Below are positions 6,755-9,300 of a DNA stretch of 9,300 nt, piece after piece. The stretch covers positions 1 to 9,300 of the forward strand of contig JADZDV010000425.1 in assembly GCA_020850915.1 (NCBI GenBank), read 5' to 3'. Within the stretch, counting starts at the first letter, position 1, and every line of letters starts with the position of its first letter. A program made the position numbers and the translations under genes. The DNA is from Chloroflexota bacterium (GTDB lineage: Bacteria > Chloroflexota > UBA6077 > JADZDV01). Under the pieces are notes generated by a model. It was not told the origin of the DNA. It ran no database searches and saw nothing but the letters and a program-made list of their open reading frames with translations.

Positions 6755-7123
6755 TGGTTCTCCTCCTGCTGCCGCGTGGCGACGCCGGGTCCACCGAGAG
6801 GCCCGCCGTCGCCCGTGACTCCCCCGTCTGTGTCCCACCCACCCTGCAACCGGGTGAATATACCTGGCCGACTGATGTGTTGGTCTCGGAATAGCTCCCC
6901 CGCGGAGTGTAGACCGCGTAGTCCCAGTTTCCGACCGCGTTGCTCACAGTCCAAGGTCGCCGTCATCGAGCCGAGCATGACGGCGTGGTGTTTGTCGTGC
7001 CGCTTCTGCCAGAGCTGCGCTCTGCATTCGCGTTCGCTGCTCCTCGTCCACCTCAGTGTGAAGAGTCAGCAACGCCTCGTCGCGCGGTCCCTCCGCGAGG
7101 AGATGGAACGGTGTGCGGGCTGG
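6755..7123. other. 369-bp non-coding gap between ACAD-2 and the substrate-binding protein gene
   Basis: I see no convincing gene here; the short open frames lack family motifs and good ribosome sites. It should hold the 3' end of the acs/ACAD-2 transcript and the leader of the substrate-binding protein. A 9-bp perfect inverted repeat, CGCCGTCAT (6958-6966) and ATGACGGCG (6977-6985), has a 10-nt loop but no T-tract on the minus strand. A lone -10-like TATATT (minus strand, 6857-6862) lies about 100 nt before the GTG start, with no good -35 partner. The AGGAGG ribosome site of the downstream gene is at 6762-6767. Confidence 0.6.
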
Positions 7124-8254
7124 TTAACGCAGAGGCACGGCGCCGCCGGCGAGCTTGCCCAGTCGCTCTCGGCTGGCGTCGATCTGGCCCTCTGTATAGG
7201 AAGAAGCGGCGTCGCGGGTGAATTTCTCCATCCCGCCCTCCCGCATGAAGCCCATGCCGCCCCACACCTGCATCGAGTCGTAGCAGATCCGACCCGCGAT
7301 CTGGCCTGCCATGACCCGGGCGGCCAGGCAGCGGCGCTCGGCTGAATCCGGGTCGTGGTCTACGGCCCAGGCGGCGGCCAGCGCCTGGTCGCGGGCGGCT
7401 TCGAGGCCCAACGCCATATCGCCAAGCTTCATCGCCACGGAGCTGTGCTCGATGATGACCTTGCCGCCCTGGACGCGTTTGCGCGCCCAGTCGACGGCCA
7501 GGTCATAGGCGGAGCGCGCCACGGCCAGGGCGCCAATGGCCTCGATCGGGATGAAGCGCCGAGCCGACCGCGCCATGACCGCCGCGCCAGCGCCGGCGGG
7601 GCCGACACGGTCAGCCTCTGACACCGAGCAGAGCGCCAGCTCCAGGTCTGCCATGGGGCAGAGACGCCGCCCCGCGGTGTCCACGAGTCGAGCGACTCGC
7701 AGGCCCGGGCGCTTGGCCGGGACGGCGAAGACGTGGCTCTCGGTCTCTGTCTCGGCGGCGTCCACCAGGAACAGGCGAGCGACGCTGCCGGAGGCGACGG
7801 CAGAACACTGGCCGTCGAGGTCCCAACCGCTTGCGACCCTCCGGGCAGCAACGAGCCGCCCCGCGTCGGCGTCGCGCGGGGCAACGGTCATCAGGAAGCG
7901 GTTATCTGAGACGAACGCGGGCAAGAGGCGGCTAGCGGCCTCGTCGTCCTCGGCGACGAGCAGGCTGGCGCGCCAGGTCTGGGCCAGGGCCGACGCAAAC
8001 CCAAGATCGCCGTAGGCGAGCTCGTCGTAGACGAGGCAGAGGGTCAGGAGGTCCGGGCTGGCGCCGCCGTGGGGCGCTGGAAGGGCCAGCGTTCGCAGAC
8101 CCGCCTCCGACGCCCGCTCGAGCACTCCCCAGGGGAAACGGCGCGCCGGGTCCGGCAGGAGGTCTAGGTCCTTCGCGATCGGCCGGACCTCCTGTGCCGC
8201 GAAGTCCCGCGCGAGATCCTGGAGCGCTCGTTGATCGTCGGATAGCTGCCACAT
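7124..8254 (-). CDS. Divergent acyl-CoA dehydrogenase paralogue (ACAD-2)
   Basis: This 376-residue protein has the acyl-CoA dehydrogenase fold order: an N-terminal helical domain (LSDDQRALQDLARDF), a central beta domain and a C-terminal helical domain with KRVQGGKVIIEHSSVA (259-274) and MQVWGGMGFM (328-337). It matches ACAD-1 in unusual details (LPDPARRFPW, RTLALP). The central TEPxAGSD motif is replaced by VAPRDADAGR (124-133), so substrate or flavin contacts there are changed. The C-terminal loop reads RDAASSYTEGQ (347-357); Glu355 may be the catalytic base but sits one residue closer to RDA than usual. It could be an active enzyme with an unusual substrate or a non-catalytic partner subunit. 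ATG start with AGGAGG (8261-8266) 6 nt upstream, and 21 bp after acs, so the two are probably co-transcribed. The family is secure, the substrate unknown. Confidence 0.88.
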   Translation of the reverse strand: MWQLSDDQRALQDLARDFAAQEVRPIAKDLDLLPDPARRFPWGVLERASEAGLRTLALPAPHGGASPDLLTLCLVYDELAYGDLGFASALAQTWRASLLVAEDDEAASRLLPAFVSDNRFLMTVAPRDADAGRLVAARRVASGWDLDGQCSAVASGSVARLFLVDAAETETESHVFAVPAKRPGLRVARLVDTAGRRLCPMADLELALCSVSEADRVGPAGAGAAVMARSARRFIPIEAIGALAVARSAYDLAVDWARKRVQGGKVIIEHSSVAMKLGDMALGLEAARDQALAAAWAVDHDPDSAERRCLAARVMAGQIAGRICYDSMQVWGGMGFMREGGMEKFTRDAASSYTEGQIDASRERLGKLAGGAVPLR

Positions 8255-8275
8255 GCTGCTCCTCCTGGCGGTTTT

Positions 8276-9300
8276 CTAGCCTTCCTTGTCCTCGTACTGC
8301 GCCTTGATCTGCGCGAGGATCGTCGGATCGGCCAGGGTCGTCGTGTCGCCCAGCACGCGGCCCTCAGCGACGTCCCGGAGCAGGCGGCGCATGATCTTGG
8401 CGCTCCGCGTCTTCGGCAGTTCGGCAGTGAAGAAGACGCGGTCTGGCTTGGCGATTGGGCCGATCTTCTCCGCGACGTGATCGCGCAGGGTGTCCACCAT
8501 CTCCTGGTTGCCGGCATGGCCGCCACGGAGCGTCACGAAGGCGGCGATTGCCTGGCCCTTGATCTCGTGGTTGATGCCGATCACGGCCGACTCCGCTACG
8601 GCGGGATGGCTGACCAGTGCGCTCTCAACCTCCATCGTGCCGATGCGGTGGCCGGAAACGTTGAGCACGTCGTCCACGCGGCCGAGGAGCCAGAAGTAGC
8701 CGTCCTCGTCCCGCTTGGCGCCGTCCCCGGTGAAGTACATGCCGTCGAAGCGGCTCCAGTACGTCTTGACGTAGCGGTCCGGATCGCCCCAGATGGTGCG
8801 GGCCATGGCTGGCCAGGGCCGCTTCAGCACGAGGTAGCCGCCGCCCACCGGAACGGACTGTCCCTGCTCGTTGACGACGTCCGCGTCGACGCCTGGGAAC
8901 GGAACCGTGGCGGAGCCTGGCTTGGTGGTGGTGAGACCTGGCAGCGGGGTGATCAGGATCATGCCAGTCTCGGTCTGCCACCAGGTGTCGACGACCGGCG
9001 TTCTGTTGCCGCCAATGTGCGCGCGGTACCAGACCCACGCCTCTGGGTTGATCGGCTCGCCCACAGTACCCAGCAGCCGCAAGCTCGAGAGGTCGTGCTT
9101 TTCGGGGAACTCCGTGCCCCAGCGCATGAAGGTTCGGATCGCCGTCGGCGCCGTATAGAGGACCGTCACGCCATAGCGCTCGACGACCGCCCAGAAGCGA
9201 TCCTTGTCCGGCCAGTCCGGGGTGCCTTCGTACATGATGCACGTGGCGCCGTTGGCGAGCGGCCCGTAGACGATGTAGCTGTGGCCGGTGACCCAGCCGA
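8276..9300 (-). CDS. acs: Acetyl-CoA synthetase, C-terminal half (5' end outside window)
   Basis: The frame is open from the window edge to the TAG at 8276-8278, giving 340 of an expected ~650 residues. It begins with [14 protein letters not shown] and carries [30 protein letters not shown] and [16 protein letters not shown], all highly characteristic of AMP-forming acetyl-CoA synthetase, which makes acetyl-CoA from acetate, ATP and CoA in the cytoplasm. The C-terminal catalytic lysine (codon 8396-8398), target of reversible acetylation in other bacteria, is present, but the motif reads PKTRSAK instead of the common PKTRSGK. The ATG at 9233-9235 is internal. ACAD-2 follows after 21 bp. Propionyl-CoA synthetase is a less likely alternative. 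Any upstream promoter lies outside the window. Confidence 0.95.
   Translation of the reverse strand, partial: GWVTGHSYIVYGPLANGATCIMYEGTPDWPDKDRFWAVVERYGVTVLYTAPTAIRTFMRWGTEFPEKHDLSSLRLLGTVGEPINPEAWVWYRAHIGGNRTPVVDTWWQTETGMILITPLPGLTTTKPGSATVPFPGVDADVVNEQGQSVPVGGGYLVLKRPWPAMARTIWGDPDRYVKTYWSRFDGMYFTGDGAKRDEDGYFWLLGRVDDVLNVSGHRIGTMEVESALVSHPAVAESAVIGINHEIKGQAIAAFVTLRGGHAGNQEMVDTLRDHVAEKIGPIAKPDRVFFTAELPKTRSAKIMRRLLRDVAEGRVLGDTTTLADPTILAQIKAQYEDKEG

Noticed and set aside
6755..6838. N-terminal extension of the solute-binding protein from a GTG at 6838
   Set aside because: Adds 28 Arg-rich residues ahead of the signal peptide, whereas the GTG at 6754 has an AGGAGG site at the ideal spacing.
6751..6978. 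Small minus-strand open frame of 75 codons in the gap
   Set aside because: No ribosome site, no motif, ends against the start of the solute-binding protein; considered chance.

Overview
This is a GC-rich bacterial window whose genes are almost all on the minus strand. The organism is not identifiable with certainty. A Tat-type lipoprotein substrate-binding protein with a long Ala/Pro/Lys linker, GTG starts and strong AGGAGG ribosome sites would fit Chloroflexota (or, less well, Actinobacteria); that placement is inference from style, not from a marker gene.

Layout from left to right. (1) 1-1020, plus strand: the 3' half of an APC-superfamily permease with four membrane segments and a soluble C-terminal domain. 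It converges on the next gene with only 46 bp between the two stop codons. (2) 1067-4771, minus strand: a tight three-gene operon, read in the order acyl-CoA dehydrogenase (ACAD-1), zinc alcohol dehydrogenase, HpaB-family flavin-dependent monooxygenase. Gaps are 12 and 24 bp, and one ribosome site is embedded in the preceding stop codon. (3) 4772-4933: a short control region with a sigma70-like promoter for that operon directly abutting a 12-bp perfect hairpin that probably ends the preceding transcript. (4) 4934-6754: a family-5 (peptide/opine/nickel type) ABC substrate-binding lipoprotein without permease or ATPase genes in view. (5) 6755-7123: a 369-bp gap without a convincing gene. (6) 7124-8254: a second, divergent acyl-CoA dehydrogenase (ACAD-2), 21 bp downstream of (7) 8276-9300: the C-terminal half of acetyl-CoA synthetase, cut by the window edge.

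Taken together this looks like a catabolic neighbourhood. An imported substrate (permease and/or solute-binding protein) would be oxidised by a flavin hydroxylase, an alcohol dehydrogenase and CoA-thioester dehydrogenases, with acetate or another short acid activated by Acs. The substrate cannot be read from the sequence. The two ACADs share distinctive signatures (FPW...L near residue 42, VQGGK.IIEH in the C-terminal half) and look like paralogues. ACAD-1 carries Asp where the usual catalytic Glu stands, and ACAD-2 has lost the TEPxAGSD motif. Nothing here is a clear new defence or mobile system: I saw no CRISPR array, tRNA, rRNA or insertion sequence.
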